64,000 nt of DNA from Halorussus vallis (GCF_024138165.1 NZ_CP100000.1:2976001-3040000), one strand, 5' to 3'; shown: positions 1-8,606, counted from the stretch's first letter. Numbers and translations: made by a program. Notes: a model not told the origin generated them from the sequence alone.

Positions 1-1
1 G

Positions 2-1357
2 GTCCGGGCGGTCAACGCCCGGACCGGCGACATCATCTGGACTTACCGGTACGCCCCGTCCGAGCAGGGTGGCGAGCGCAAGCCGGCCATCTACTGCTGC
101 GGGTCGAACAACCGCGGGGTCGCCGTGCTGGGCGACACGCTCTACATGACGACCCTCGACGCCAACGTGGTCGCCATCAACCGATACACCGGCGAGCAGA
201 AGTGGCTCTATAGCTCCGCGCCCACCGCCCGGGGCTACTCCGCGACGTGGGCTCCGGTCGTCTACAAGGGGAGCATCCTCAACGGGAGCGCCGGCGGCGA
301 GTACGGCGTCCAGGGGTTCATCGAGTCCATCGACGCCCAGACCGGCGAGCGCGAGTGGGTGACCTCGATGCTCCCGAAGGAGCAGTGGGTCGGCGACTCG
401 TGGCGCAACGGCGCGGCGACCAACTGGATGACGGTGACCGTCGACCCCGACACCGACACGCTGTACGCCAACGTCGGCAACCCCGGCCCGGACGTCAACG
501 GCATCGTCCGCCCGGGGCTGAACCCCTACTCCGACTCGGTGGTCGCGCTCGACACCAACTCCGGCGACGTGAGGTGGTACTTCCAGGAGGTGCCCCACGA
601 CTGGTGGGACTGGGACGCCTCGACGCCGCCGGTGCTGTTCGAAACCGAGGTGGACGGCCAGAACCGCAAGGTCGTCAGCCACCCCGGCAAGACCGGGTGG
701 AACTACCTGCTCGACGCTGGTAACGGCAAACTCTACGAGCGCAGCCAGGAGTTCTGCCAGCACCTCAACATGTGGTACCTGCCCCAGCAGACCTACGAGG
801 ACTCGCCGTGGGTGATGCCGTCGGCCGACGGCGGGTCGGAGTGGAACCCGATGTCCTACAGTCGGGTGACGGGCAACGTCCACATCAAGGCGATGAACTA
901 CCCGAGCAAGTTCCAGTGGGACCCCAACCCGCAGTGGGAGTACCCCTCGACGTACCTCGGCGGCGGGTTCACCGTCTACCCGGAGATGGAGGACCCCGGA
1001 CCGCCGCCCGAGGAGTGGGACCGGAACCGCGCCGTCTTCTCGGCCGTCGACCCGGTCAGCGGCGAGGTCCAGTGGCAAAAGCGGTGGCGGCAGTTCTCGA
1101 TGGGCGGGTCGATGAGCACGGCCACCGGACTGACCTTCGTCGGAAAGGGCAACGGGCAGTTCATGGCGTTCGACTCCGAGAACGGCGACCGGCTCTGGAA
1201 CCACAAGTTCGACGCCTCGGTGAACGCCTCGCCGATGAGTTGGTACGACCCCGGCACCCAGAAGCAGTACGTCGCGGTGCAGGCCGGCGGCGGCGGCCTC
1301 CGGACGTACCGGAACGGGAACACCATCGGGGTGTTCTCGCTCCAAGGCGGGAACTGA
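2..1357 (+). CDS. PQQ-dependent quinoprotein dehydrogenase, C-terminal part (5' end outside window)
   Basis: The frame is already open at the left edge, so the true start lies upstream; 451 residues are visible. It is a quinoprotein beta-propeller with repeated W-motif blades such as TGEQKWLY and NGDRLWNH. Near the visible start, YCCGSNNRG carries two adjacent cysteines, as in the vicinal disulfide over the PQQ ring of quinoprotein alcohol dehydrogenases. GNPGP and HDWWDWD match cofactor, metal and catalytic-Asp segments of the family. The enzyme would oxidise an alcohol or sugar outside the membrane and pass electrons to the respiratory chain. The substrate cannot be read from the sequence. 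It stands directly upstream of rpsL, which is unusual. The family is secure and the precise activity is not. Confidence 0.85.
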   Translation, partial: VRAVNARTGDIIWTYRYAPSEQGGERKPAIYCCGSNNRGVAVLGDTLYMTTLDANVVAINRYTGEQKWLYSSAPTARGYSATWAPVVYKGSILNGSAGGEYGVQGFIESIDAQTGEREWVTSMLPKEQWVGDSWRNGAATNWMTVTVDPDTDTLYANVGNPGPDVNGIVRPGLNPYSDSVVALDTNSGDVRWYFQEVPHDWWDWDASTPPVLFETEVDGQNRKVVSHPGKTGWNYLLDAGNGKLYERSQEFCQHLNMWYLPQQTYEDSPWVMPSADGGSEWNPMSYSRVTGNVHIKAMNYPSKFQWDPNPQWEYPSTYLGGGFTVYPEMEDPGPPPEEWDRNRAVFSAVDPVSGEVQWQKRWRQFSMGGSMSTATGLTFVGKGNGQFMAFDSENGDRLWNHKFDASVNASPMSWYDPGTQKQYVAVQAGGGGLRTYRNGNTIGVFSLQGGN

Positions 1358-1868
1358 CCGAGAGCGCCGACCGGACTACCGAATCCTCTTTTCGAATCTT
1401 CACCTTCGACGCGGCGCGCGCTGGCGCGACGCCGCGGTTTGGGGTCGCGACCATGCGCGCGAGGGATGACTGAACGAGCGCCGACGGCGCGAGTGAGGGA
1501 GTCGGCTGGGGAGGCGTGTGGCTGTCGCGGGGCGGTGCGGTACTCACTTGCATCGTGCAAGTAGCGGTCGCAGTTGCTGTCGGTCGTCTCGGTCGAGGTC
1601 GTCATCTGCGCTCCGGTTCACACGAGCAGCAGCCACCGTCGAGAGGTCGCGCGAGTCCCTGAGATAGTATCCCACAATAACACAGTTCTTACACCCAACC
1701 ACCGACTCTCCTCGAAGAACCGAACCTAAGCGTCCCGCAGAACGCTTCGATTCGATTCGCTGAGACGGCCTCAAATCGGTTAATCGACCCCGCTAGAGCG
1801 ACCTACAGCCGTAACTCCGTCCGCAAAGAGGGAGGCTTAAGTGTCTCCAACGGAAATCCACGAGCATA
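1358..1868. other. Gene-free stretch between the quinoprotein gene and rpsL
   Basis: No convincing gene is present. The stretch holds one forward arm of the type A element (about 1413-1585) and then the rpsL promoter. The sequence ggcttaagtg near 1831-1840 is a TATA-like box about 31 bases before the rpsL ATG. Short open frames here, including one with a CKNC motif on the minus strand, overlap the repeat and look accidental. Confidence 0.7.
1413..1585 (+). repeat. Type A dispersed element, single forward arm
   Basis: It begins with ggcgcgcgctggcgcgac, then has a gcgagggatgactga block, then tcggctggggaggcgtgtgg at 1502-1521, and ends in GCGGT-rich sequence followed by gtactcacttg. The same ordered blocks recur at seven other places in this window in both orientations. 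Spacing inside the arm varies. No open frame is conserved between copies. Confidence 0.8.
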
Positions 1869-2297
1869 ATGGCGAACGGCAAGTACGCAGCTCGGAAGCT
1901 GAAGAAGGACCGCCAGAACCACCGGTGGTCCGACTCCGATTACGCCCGACGCGAGCGCGGTCTCGGGGAGAAGTCCGACCCCCTCGAAGGCGCGCCGCAG
2001 GGCCGAGGCATCGTGCTGGAGAAAGTGGGCGTCGAGGCGAAACAGCCCAACTCGGCGATTCGGAAGTGCGTCCGGGTCCAGCTAATCAAGAACGGCAAGC
2101 AGGTCACCGCGTTCTGTCCCGGTGACGGCGCCATCTCGTTCATCGACGAACACGACGAGGTCACCATCGCCGGCATCGGCGGCGCGAAGGGTCGCGCGAT
2201 GGGCGACCTCTCCGGCGTCAACTACAAGGTCGAGAAGGTCAACGGCGTGAGCCTGAAGGAACTCGTTCGCGGTAACGCGGAGAAACCGGTGCGATAA
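1869..2297 (+). CDS. rpsL: 30S ribosomal protein S12 (uS12)
   Basis: This 142-residue protein is a full-length archaeal S12. It carries the family signatures [10 protein letters not shown] and FCPGDGAI and the [12 protein letters not shown] segment near residues 100-112, in the part of S12 that lines the decoding centre. Archaeal S12 is longer at the N-terminus than bacterial S12, as here. A TATA-like box lies about 31 bases upstream of the ATG, so the transcript is probably leaderless or nearly so. rpsG follows after two bases and is surely co-transcribed. In haloarchaea this gene usually follows the RNA polymerase/nusA genes; here a quinoprotein gene and a type A element are upstream. Confidence 0.98.
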   Translation: MANGKYAARKLKKDRQNHRWSDSDYARRERGLGEKSDPLEGAPQGRGIVLEKVGVEAKQPNSAIRKCVRVQLIKNGKQVTAFCPGDGAISFIDEHDEVTIAGIGGAKGRAMGDLSGVNYKVEKVNGVSLKELVRGNAEKPVR

Positions 2298-2299
2298 CC

Positions 2300-2917
2300 A
2301 TGGCGGCCGAAGACCAACCCGAACCCGACAAGCCCGCGGGTACCGACGAAGAGAGCAGCGCGGCCGCCGACCTGTTCGGCGTGTGGGACATCACCAACAT
2401 CGAGTACAACAACCCCTCGACCGAGCGCTACATCACGGTGACGCCGGTCGCCCACACGATGGGTCGCCACGCCGGCAAGCAGTTCAAGAAGAGCGAGATC
2501 TCCATCGTCGAGCGCCTCGTCAATCGCCTCATGCAGACCGAGGAGAACACCGGCAAGAAACAGCAGACGCTCCAGATCGTCCGGGACGCGTTCGAGGACA
2601 TCCACGACCAGACCGAGGAGAACCCGGTCCAGGTGCTCGTGGAGGCCGTCGAGAACGCCGCCCCGCGCGAGGAAACCGTCCGGCTGAAGTACGGTGGCAT
2701 CTCGGTCCCCAAGGCGGTCGACGTCGCACCCCAGCGCGGGGTCGACCAGTCGCTGAAGTTCATCGCCGAGGGCGTCTACGCCGACTCGTTCAAGACGCCG
2801 ACCGACGCCTCGGAGGCGCTGGCCTCCCAGCTCATCGGCGCGGCCAACTACGACGTCCAGACCTACGCCATCAACCAGAAGGAAGAGAAAGAGCGCGTCG
2901 CGGCCGCGGCTCGCTAA
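2300..2917 (+). CDS. rpsG: 30S ribosomal protein S7 (uS7)
   Basis: This 205-residue archaeal S7 is a primary 16S rRNA-binding protein that organises the head of the small subunit. Recognisable segments are KQFKKSEISIVERLVNRLM near residues 59-77, GKKQQTL and ENAAPREETVRLKYGG. The N-terminal 30 residues form an acidic extension of the kind common in haloarchaeal S7. The start follows the rpsL stop by two bases. The C-terminus NQKEEKERVAAAAR is typical. fusA follows about 2.1 kb later, separated by three minus-strand genes, so the classical rpsL-rpsG-fusA string is interrupted here. Confidence 0.98.
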   Translation: MAAEDQPEPDKPAGTDEESSAAADLFGVWDITNIEYNNPSTERYITVTPVAHTMGRHAGKQFKKSEISIVERLVNRLMQTEENTGKKQQTLQIVRDAFEDIHDQTEENPVQVLVEAVENAAPREETVRLKYGGISVPKAVDVAPQRGVDQSLKFIAEGVYADSFKTPTDASEALASQLIGAANYDVQTYAINQKEEKERVAAAAR

Positions 2918-2989
2918 TCTCGGTTTCTTCTCTCCCGTTCTCGAATTTCCGCCAGCGACGGCCGTAGCTTCCGCGAGCGACGGTGCTCG

Positions 2990-3451
2990 TTATCGCCGCA
3001 GGACGTACCACCCGACGCCGACCAGCGCCGCGGCCGTCCCGCCGCCGATGAGTGCGGGGGTGACGGCCCCGGCGAGCGCGACGAACAGCGCGAAGCCGAA
3101 CGCGAGCAGTCCGAGGACGAAGCACGCGCCGGCGACGCCGCCCGCCCACCATCGCTCGGTCGGTTCTGCTCCCCTTGACGGCTCGCGGACGCGAACTCGC
3201 ACGCGCGAGGTGACCACCGCCCCGACGATGGCGAGGATGCAACAGTAGCAGAAGACGGCGATTTCGAACGCGGTGCCGCCGAGCCCCGGCCAGAGCGGGT
3301 TCTGGACGATATCGAAACTCGCTATCAGGAAGTAGCCCGGCGGGAAGCCGACGTTTCCGAGCGCGTAGGTCGAAAGCAGGACGGCGAGCGCGACGCCGGC
3401 GTCGCGCTCGCGGGGCGTCGCTCGCTCGGCGGGGGTCGAGGCGGTCGCCAT
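2990..3451 (-). CDS. Small multi-pass membrane protein, unknown function
   Basis: This 153-residue protein has about four hydrophobic helices, around residues 18-35, 55-80, 105-128 and 131-150, separated by an Arg/Glu-rich loop near residues 82-102. I recognise no named domain and no catalytic residues. The N-terminus is short, charged and cytoplasm-like. It is a lone minus-strand gene convergent with rpsG, with 72 bases between the stops. Codon use and GC content match the neighbours, so there is no sign of recent transfer. The function is unknown. Confidence 0.65.
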   Translation of the reverse strand: MATASTPAERATPRERDAGVALAVLLSTYALGNVGFPPGYFLIASFDIVQNPLWPGLGGTAFEIAVFCYCCILAIVGAVVTSRVRVRVREPSRGAEPTERWWAGGVAGACFVLGLLAFGFALFVALAGAVTPALIGGGTAAALVGVGWYVLRR

Positions 3452-3520
3452 GTGCGCGAGTAGTTCTCGAACTTACAAATAGGTTCGTCCCGGTCGTCCG
3501 CTCGCACCGTCGGGCCCCGA

Positions 3521-3847
3521 CTACTCGCCCGAAGCGCCGGCGAGGACGAACCTGCTCTCGGTGTCGCCGTTGTGAATCTGGCGGGTCGCGTCGGCGGGAA
3601 TCCGGAGCGCCTCGCCCGCCGACAGTTCCACGTCCTCGCCCTCGACCGTGACGGTGGCTTCGCCTTCGAGTAGGACGTACACCTCCTCCTGGCCGTCCTC
3701 GGCGTGGTCGTGCTCCTTGCCGGTCCAGCCGGGGTCGACGTCGAGGATGGATACGCCGAGGTTCTCGCAGTCGAGGGGGTCGCGCAGGAACCGCAGACCC
3801 TCTCCGACCGGTTCGACGTCCTGTGAATCGACTTTGGTGTAGGACAT
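3521..3847 (-). CDS. Cupin-domain protein
   Basis: This 108-residue single cupin has a classical beta-barrel core. The first metal-site motif is seen around KEHDHAEDGQEEVYVLLEGE (residues about 44-63), with the usual two histidines and the glutamate. The second motif is seen around IPADATRQIHNGD, with a late histidine. Such small cupins bind a metal and often a small sugar-like or aromatic ligand, but this one has no partner domain that names a substrate. It is a single gene on the minus strand. The ATG at 3847 gives the expected N-terminus MSYTKVDSQDVEP. The fold is confident and the function is unknown. Confidence 0.8.
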   Translation of the reverse strand: MSYTKVDSQDVEPVGEGLRFLRDPLDCENLGVSILDVDPGWTGKEHDHAEDGQEEVYVLLEGEATVTVEGEDVELSAGEALRIPADATRQIHNGDTESRFVLAGASGE

Positions 3848-4034
3848 GCGAGCAGAGGTTCGTCTTCCGGCGAGTAAAAGGTGGGTGTGGTACGGTCGGG
3901 GATGAGGAGTTCGCGTCGCCTGCTTCGAATCATCGCAACGGCCATTGAGAGGGACGATTCGAGAGCGTCTACCACTTCATCAGGAACGACAGCAACGACA
4001 CTGAACGTGACCACTCCGAAAGTCCCACCAACCG

Positions 4035-4122
4035 CAGACCGCACCGCCACACGCTTCCCCAGCCGACTCCCTCGCGTGCATGGGCGCGGCCGAAACCGCC
4101 ATCGACCGCGCCAGCGCGCGCC
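4035..4122 (-). repeat. Type A dispersed element, reverse arm (short copy)
   Basis: On the plus strand it reads accgcagaccgcaccgccac, then ccacacgcttccccagccga at 4047-4066, and ends with ccagcgcgcgcc at 4122. The gcgagggatga block is shortened compared with other copies. The copy ends about ten bases from the stop codon of the next minus-strand gene, so it sits in the 3' flank of that gene. Confidence 0.75.
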
Positions 4123-4132
4123 GTGTCGGAAA

Positions 4133-4885
4133 TCAGTCGGCCGCCGTCTCGCCGTTTCCTATCGCGTACGCTCTGGTCGCTCCGACGAGCGCCTTGCGGT
4201 ACTCGCTCTCGTCGGGGTCCGGCCCGAGCGACTTGAAGCGGTGCTTGAAGTCGGCGAGGCTCACGCCGGGTGCGTCGTTAGCGGCGGCATGGGCGAGGTC
4301 GTAGAGGCGGTGGTCGGGGTCGACGAGGTCGTGGCGTTCGACCAGCGCCAGCGCGAACGCCGCGTTGACCACCGTGATTTCGGGGTCGGCCGTGCTGGTG
4401 AGTCGCTGGCCGTCCTGAGCGCGGGCGGGTCGGTCGGCCACCGCGGCCGCCAGTTCGGATTCGAGGAACGCGACCAGTTTGTCGGTCGGGCCGACCCGCA
4501 GCGTGATGTCGTCGGCGTAGATGTCCTTCATGTGGTTGGCGATCTGATAGCAGTGGGTGAGCCGGCGGCGCTCGACCGATTTGCCGGTCAGCGCGAGGAA
4601 CAGCGCCTCCTCCATCGACTGGGTGTGGGAGGGATGGGCCTGCTCGTGGCGGGCCATGTGGGCGAACTCGTGGAGCGCGAGTTCCCGGGCCATCGCGCTC
4701 GTGGCCGCCTGTCGAGAGATGTTCAGGACGTGCTCGCCGTCCGGGTGGGCGGTCCACGTCCGCTCGTCGGGGTTCTCCCGGACGTGGACGTGGACGGGTC
4801 GCTCGAGGTCGTGTTCGGTTTCGAAGAGGTCGCGGGCGCGGAGGAACGGTGCGGCGCGACCGGGGCCGTGAACGCGAACGTCCAT
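4133..4885 (-). CDS. Haloarchaeal DUF5781-type protein with zincin-like HEFAH motif
   Basis: This protein of about 250 residues belongs to a haloarchaeal family that I recall as DUF5781. The segment ALHEFAHMARHEQ near residues 80-92 contains HExxH, and SMEEALFLAL follows about 17 residues later. That spacing is like gluzincin metallopeptidases, where a downstream Glu is the third zinc ligand. This suggests a soluble zinc peptidase or a protein derived from one; it is inference. I chose the ATG at 4885 over a GTG at 4909 because a TATA-like box (cttatt on the minus strand, about 4911-4920) lies about 28-30 bases before that ATG, which suits a leaderless transcript. It is divergent from fusA. 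Confidence 0.7.
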   Translation of the reverse strand: MDVRVHGPGRAAPFLRARDLFETEHDLERPVHVHVRENPDERTWTAHPDGEHVLNISRQAATSAMARELALHEFAHMARHEQAHPSHTQSMEEALFLALTGKSVERRRLTHCYQIANHMKDIYADDITLRVGPTDKLVAFLESELAAAVADRPARAQDGQRLTSTADPEITVVNAAFALALVERHDLVDPDHRLYDLAHAAANDAPGVSLADFKHRFKSLGPDPDESEYRKALVGATRAYAIGNGETAAD

Positions 4886-4984
4886 GCGTTCGTACCGCAA
4901 GGTTCGCACGAATAAGACTCTTGTGTTGATTGTGACCGTTTCCCAGGGTATGGCGGCCGTTCACCCGGGTTTCGGTGAACGCGA

Positions 4985-5025
4985 AACACTACGCTTTTCA
5001 ACTTCGTACAGGTAGAACATCCACA
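4985..5025 (+). promoter_or_regulatory. fusA promoter region
   Basis: The sequence acgcttttcaac at about 4990-5001 is TATA-like and centred near 30 bases before the fusA ATG at 5026. The interval has no Shine-Dalgarno sequence close to the start codon. It fits a short-leader or leaderless archaeal promoter. Confidence 0.5.
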
Positions 5026-7212
5026 ATGGGAAGACGAAAGAAGATCGTCGAACAGTGCGAGCGACTGATGGACAAGCCGGAGAACATCCGGAACATCGCC
5101 ATCGCCGCACACGTCGACCACGGTAAGACGACGCTGACGGACAATCTCCTCGCCGGCGCGGGCATGATCGCCGACCAGGGCGAGGCGACCCAGCTGATGA
5201 TGGACACCGAGGAGGACGAGCAGGAACGCGGCATCACCATCGACGCCGCGAACGTCTCGATGACCCACGAGTACGAGGGTGAGGACCACCTCATCAACCT
5301 CATCGACACGCCGGGCCACGTCGACTTCGGGGGCGATGTGACCCGCGCGATGCGCGCCGTCGACGGCGCGCTCGTGGTCGTCGACGCTGTCGAGGGCGCG
5401 ATGCCCCAGACCGAGACGGTGCTCCGGCAGGCGCTCCGCGAGGGCGTCAAGCCGACGCTGTTCATCAACAAGGTCGACCGCCTCATCTCGGAGCTCCAGG
5501 AGGGCCCCGAGGAGATGCAGCGCCGCCTGCTCAACGTCATCGACGACGTCAACGAGCTCATCCGCGGCATGACCGACGAGATGGACGACGTCGACGACTG
5601 GACCGTCTCCGTCGAAGAGGGGACGGTCGGCTTCGGGTCGGCCCTCTACAAGTGGGGCGTCTCGATGCCGTCGATGCAGCGCACCGGGATGGACTTCGGC
5701 GACATCATGGAGCTCGAGCGCAACGACAAGCGCCAGGAGCTCCACGAGCAGACGCCGCTGTCGGACGTCATCCTCGACATGGTCTGTGAGCACTTCCCGG
5801 ACCCCATCGAGGCCCAGCCCCGTCGTATCCCGCGCGTCTGGCGCGGCGACGACGAGTCCGAACTCGCCGAGCAGATGCGGCTGGTCGACCCCGACGGCGA
5901 GGTCGTCCTGATGGTCACCGACATCGGCATCGACCCCCACGCGGGCGAGATCGCCGCGGGCCGCGTCTTCTCCGGCACACTGGAGAAGGGCCAGGACCTC
6001 TACGTCTCGGGCACCGCCGGGACGAACCGCGTCCAGAGCGTCGGCATCTACATGGGTGGCGAGCGCGAGGAAGTCGACCGCGTCCCCGCGGGTAACATCG
6101 CGGCGGTCACCGGTCTCAAGGACGCCATCGCGGGTTCGACCGTCTCCAGCGTCGAGATGACGCCGTTCGAGTCCATCGAACACATCTCCGAGCCGGTCAT
6201 CACGAAGTCCGTCGAGGCCAAGAGCATGGACGACCTCCCGAAGCTCATCGAGACGCTCCGGCAGGTCAGCAAGGAGGACCCCACCATCCAGATCGAGATC
6301 AACGAGGACACCGGCGAGCACCTCATCTCCGGACAGGGTGAACTCCATCTGGAGGTCATCACCCAGCGCATCGAGCGCAACCAGGGCATCCCGGTCAACA
6401 CCGGCGAACCCATCGTCGTGTTCCGCGAGGCCATCCAGCAGGCCACCGACACCATCGAGGGCATCTCGCCGAACCGCCACAACCGGTTCTACATCAAGGC
6501 CGAACCGCTCGACCAGGCCATCGTCGAGAAGGTCAAGCTCGGCGACGTCTCGATGGACATGCCCGAGCAGGAGCGCCGTGAAGTCCTCCAGGAAGCCGGC
6601 ATGGACAAGGACACGTCCCAGAACGTCGAGCACATCCACGGGACCAACGTCCTCATCGACGACACGAAGGGTATCCAGCACCTGAACGAGACGATGGAAC
6701 TCGTCATCGAGGGTCTCGAAGAGGCGCTCGACAACGGCCCGCTCGCCGGCGAACCCGTCCAGGGGACGCTCCTGCGACTCCAGGACGCAAAGCTCCACGA
6801 GGACACCATCCACCGCGGTCCCGCGCAGGTCATCCCTGCGGTCCGCGCGGCGGTCCACAACACGCTCGTCGCGGGTAAGGTTCGACTCCTCGAACCGATT
6901 CAGGACGTCCGCATCGACGTCCCCAACGAGTACATGGGCTCGGCCTCCGGCGAGATTCAGGGTCGCCGCGGCCGCGTCGACGACATGTACCAGGAGGGTG
7001 ACCTCATGGTCGTCGAGGGTATCGCGCCCGTCGACGAGATGATCGGCTTCTCCTCGGACATCCGGAGCGCGACCGAGGGTCGCGCGTCGTGGAACACCGA
7101 GAACGCCGGATTCCGCGTGATGGCCGACAACCTCCAGGAGGAGACCATCATGGAGATTCGCGAGCGCAAGGGCATGAAGCTGGAACTGCCCCAGCACGTG
7201 GACTACTTCTAA
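5026..7212 (+). CDS. fusA: Translation elongation factor EF-2
   Basis: This 728-residue translational GTPase moves tRNA and mRNA through the ribosome after peptide-bond formation. The G1 motif [10 protein letters not shown] lies near residues 26-35. G2/switch I with RGITI and G3 DTPGHVDF follow, and G4 NKVD completes the GTP site. The C-terminal domain carries the segment around VHNTLVAGK. In archaeal EF-2 the diphthamide histidine lies near the C-terminus in the domain IV tip, and the sequence here fits that region. I set the start at the ATG of [14 protein letters not shown] rather than an in-frame ATG 51 bases earlier, because MGRRKK is the usual archaeal start and the length then matches the family. 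Confidence 0.98.
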   Translation: MGRRKKIVEQCERLMDKPENIRNIAIAAHVDHGKTTLTDNLLAGAGMIADQGEATQLMMDTEEDEQERGITIDAANVSMTHEYEGEDHLINLIDTPGHVDFGGDVTRAMRAVDGALVVVDAVEGAMPQTETVLRQALREGVKPTLFINKVDRLISELQEGPEEMQRRLLNVIDDVNELIRGMTDEMDDVDDWTVSVEEGTVGFGSALYKWGVSMPSMQRTGMDFGDIMELERNDKRQELHEQTPLSDVILDMVCEHFPDPIEAQPRRIPRVWRGDDESELAEQMRLVDPDGEVVLMVTDIGIDPHAGEIAAGRVFSGTLEKGQDLYVSGTAGTNRVQSVGIYMGGEREEVDRVPAGNIAAVTGLKDAIAGSTVSSVEMTPFESIEHISEPVITKSVEAKSMDDLPKLIETLRQVSKEDPTIQIEINEDTGEHLISGQGELHLEVITQRIERNQGIPVNTGEPIVVFREAIQQATDTIEGISPNRHNRFYIKAEPLDQAIVEKVKLGDVSMDMPEQERREVLQEAGMDKDTSQNVEHIHGTNVLIDDTKGIQHLNETMELVIEGLEEALDNGPLAGEPVQGTLLRLQDAKLHEDTIHRGPAQVIPAVRAAVHNTLVAGKVRLLEPIQDVRIDVPNEYMGSASGEIQGRRGRVDDMYQEGDLMVVEGIAPVDEMIGFSSDIRSATEGRASWNTENAGFRVMADNLQEETIMEIRERKGMKLELPQHVDYF

Positions 7213-7460
7213 GTCCGCGTCCGTCTCGCCGTTCTTCTCTCGTTTTCGTCTCGCTACCGCTTTCGACGAGTTCGGTCAGCGGCGTCCTCGCAAGCGCGTC
7301 TTCCCCTTCTGTTTTCGCTCGGGCCGACCGAGAGCCGCTCTCGCTCGACTCTCGCCGGATTCCGCCGACCGTTGCACACGGTTTCAGGTCGGGGTTGACC
7401 GGCGACTAGGAGGCACATAATGAAGGCACTTGTTAACATACTTCCACCCGGTCCCGGACA

Positions 7461-7598
7461 ATGCTCCCAATCGTCACCCTCCTGTGGGTCGGGTTCGTCA
7501 CCCTGCTCTGGGTCGGCATCACCGCGGGCGTCTGGGCGATGGTGTCCGCGAGCGGCGAGTACCCCGAGAACGTGACCCGGCCTCCCGCCGACGACTGA
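7461..7598 (+). CDS. 45-residue single-helix membrane protein
   Basis: The ATG at 7461 opens a 45-codon frame with codon use like its neighbours. The protein has one strongly hydrophobic N-terminal helix (residues about 2-30) followed by a short polar tail ending in RPPADD. The helix contains an internal duplication, TLLWVG-FV-TLLWVG, covering residues 6-19. A TATA-like segment gttaacat near 7431-7438 lies about 26 bases upstream of the ATG. A perfect 52-bp palindrome starts 19 bases after the stop. I do not recognise the family. The evidence is the promoter spacing, the hydrophobic design and the 3' palindrome. Confidence 0.55.
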   Translation: MLPIVTLLWVGFVTLLWVGITAGVWAMVSASGEYPENVTRPPADD

Positions 7599-7616
7599 CG
7601 GCCTTCCGCCGCTTCT

Positions 7617-7668
7617 CGGGCGGTTCGGCCGAGGACTCGACGCGTCGAGTCCTCGGCCGAACCGCCCG
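7617..7668. repeat. Perfect 52-bp palindrome
   Basis: The two 26-base arms (7617-7642 and 7643-7668) are exact reverse complements with no spacer, around the centre gacg|cgtc. It lies 19 bases after the stop of the small membrane gene. It is the longest of the GC-rich inverted repeats in this window. It could form a strong RNA hairpin or a DNA cruciform. Confidence 0.9.
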
Positions 7669-7711
7669 CCGGAACCGCATCCAGAACCGACGGTTTCACG
7701 ACATCGCCGAG

Positions 7712-7747
7712 GCGGGCCGGGTTCCGGGAGTCCGGAACCCGGCCCGC
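7712..7747. repeat. Perfect inverted repeat, 16-base arms, 4-base loop
   Basis: The arms 7712-7727 and 7732-7747 are exact reverse complements around the loop gagt. It lies about 70 bases beyond the stop of the broken HTH gene on the minus strand. Together with the 52-bp palindrome it occupies the gap between two convergent units. Confidence 0.9.
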
Positions 7748-7817
7748 GACGCGACCGGCGGTCGCCTCGACCGCTCGTCCCGCCCGGCTCGACTCGACCG
7801 CGAGCGATGCGTCGCGG

Positions 7818-8109
7818 TCAGTTCGCGCCGGTTTCCGCCCCCTCGACGAGTTCCAGGAGTCGTTTGGCGTCGGTGACCTTGGCGTCGATGCGGTGGCAGT
7901 GCACCTCGATCGTATTCTTCGCGATTCCGAGCCCGTCGGCGTTCTCCGCCTGCGTGAGCCTGCCCCGTCGCGGCACGGAGTTCGTCCTCGTCGACGCCGC
8001 GTCCGGTCGCGACGGCATCGACGAGCGCCGTCGGAAGAGCGTCCCGCTCGCCGCGGAGTTGTCGGTTCCGATGAGACGTTCGGAGACACCGCTTGCACAG
8101 ACGGTTCAC
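7818..8109 (-). pseudogene. Frameshifted small regulator (CxxC head plus helix-turn-helix)
   Basis: Two minus-strand frames join into one plausible protein if one base near 7962 is ignored. The upstream part reads VNRLCKRCLRTSHRNRQLRG and continues to VDEDELRAATG. The downstream part starts RLTQAENADGLGIAKNT and ends LLELVEGAETGAN. The joined product, about 96 residues, has a CxxC motif and a helix-turn-helix of the LTQAExAxxLGIAKNTxExH type, so it would be a DNA-binding regulator. The coding sense is continuous across the break, so the break is either recent or a sequencing error. The GTG start at 8109 is a guess. I do not know the family name. Confidence 0.55.
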
Positions 8110-8300
8110 GGGTATCGTAAAATCGCTTCTGCGTCGGCACGCGCTACGCGCAGAACTGCGTCGCGTGTCGTCCGATACGGAGAGTTCGGAAGATCGTTCG
8201 CCCGACCTTGCGCGTACCGCTCGGCCGGTCGGCTGTTCGTCGCGCGGTTTCGGATTCGGAATGTGGTCGGCGAGCGCCGACCGGTACCGGAAAAAACAGA

Positions 8301-8447
8301 CTACCGTGCTCCGCGGACGACGACTTCGGCGTCGCACAGCGGGCAGTCGGTCGTCTCGCTCACGTCGAAGACCGTCTGGCAGAAGGCGCAGACGTGTTCG
8401 TTCTCCGCGAGGCGCTTGCGTTCGGTCACGTGGTCTGACGCACTCAT
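8301..8447 (-). CDS. 48-residue zinc-ribbon protein
   Basis: The protein starts MSASDHVTERKRLAENEHVC and has two CxxC knuckles, CAFC and CPLC, separated by 13 residues, so it is a compact zinc ribbon and little else. Haloarchaea carry many such mini zinc-finger proteins; most have unknown function and some affect motility, biofilm or stress. I selected the ATG at 8447 because the minus-strand sequence gtataataatag (8471-8482) is a good TATA box about 29 bases upstream. A longer frame would start inside that promoter. Confidence 0.75.
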   Translation of the reverse strand: MSASDHVTERKRLAENEHVCAFCQTVFDVSETTDCPLCDAEVVVRGAR

Positions 8448-8469
8448 ACCTGGGCCGACGATTCGACCG

Positions 8470-8484
8470 CCTATTATTATACGC
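8470..8484 (-). promoter_or_regulatory. TATA box of the zinc-ribbon gene
   Basis: On the minus strand the sequence is gtataataatag, in an otherwise GC-rich context and centred about 29 bases before the ATG at 8447. It supports a leaderless transcript. Confidence 0.6.
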
Positions 8485-8606
8485 CGACTAAGAGAATCGG
8501 TACCACACACCACGTTTCGGATGGTTGCGTCTACTCCCGACGTTCCTGACCGTTTCGCACCGTCCCCCGGCGTTCGACGCTCGTTTCGAGGGTTTCGCCG
8601 CTCGAC

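Noticed and set aside
599-616. D-x-D (WDWD) in the quinoprotein as a sign of lanthanide dependence.
   Set aside because: The same HDxWDxD arrangement is, to my knowledge, found in membrane glucose dehydrogenases that use Ca or Mg, so it is not diagnostic without alignment.
1544-1774. Minus-strand frame with a CKNC motif upstream of rpsL.
   Set aside because: It runs through the type A arm and the rpsL promoter region, and the reading frame is not shared with other type A copies.
3848-4050. A degraded gene upstream of the cupin on the minus strand.
   Set aside because: The frame runs through the cupin promoter and type A arm and has no coherent protein similarity.
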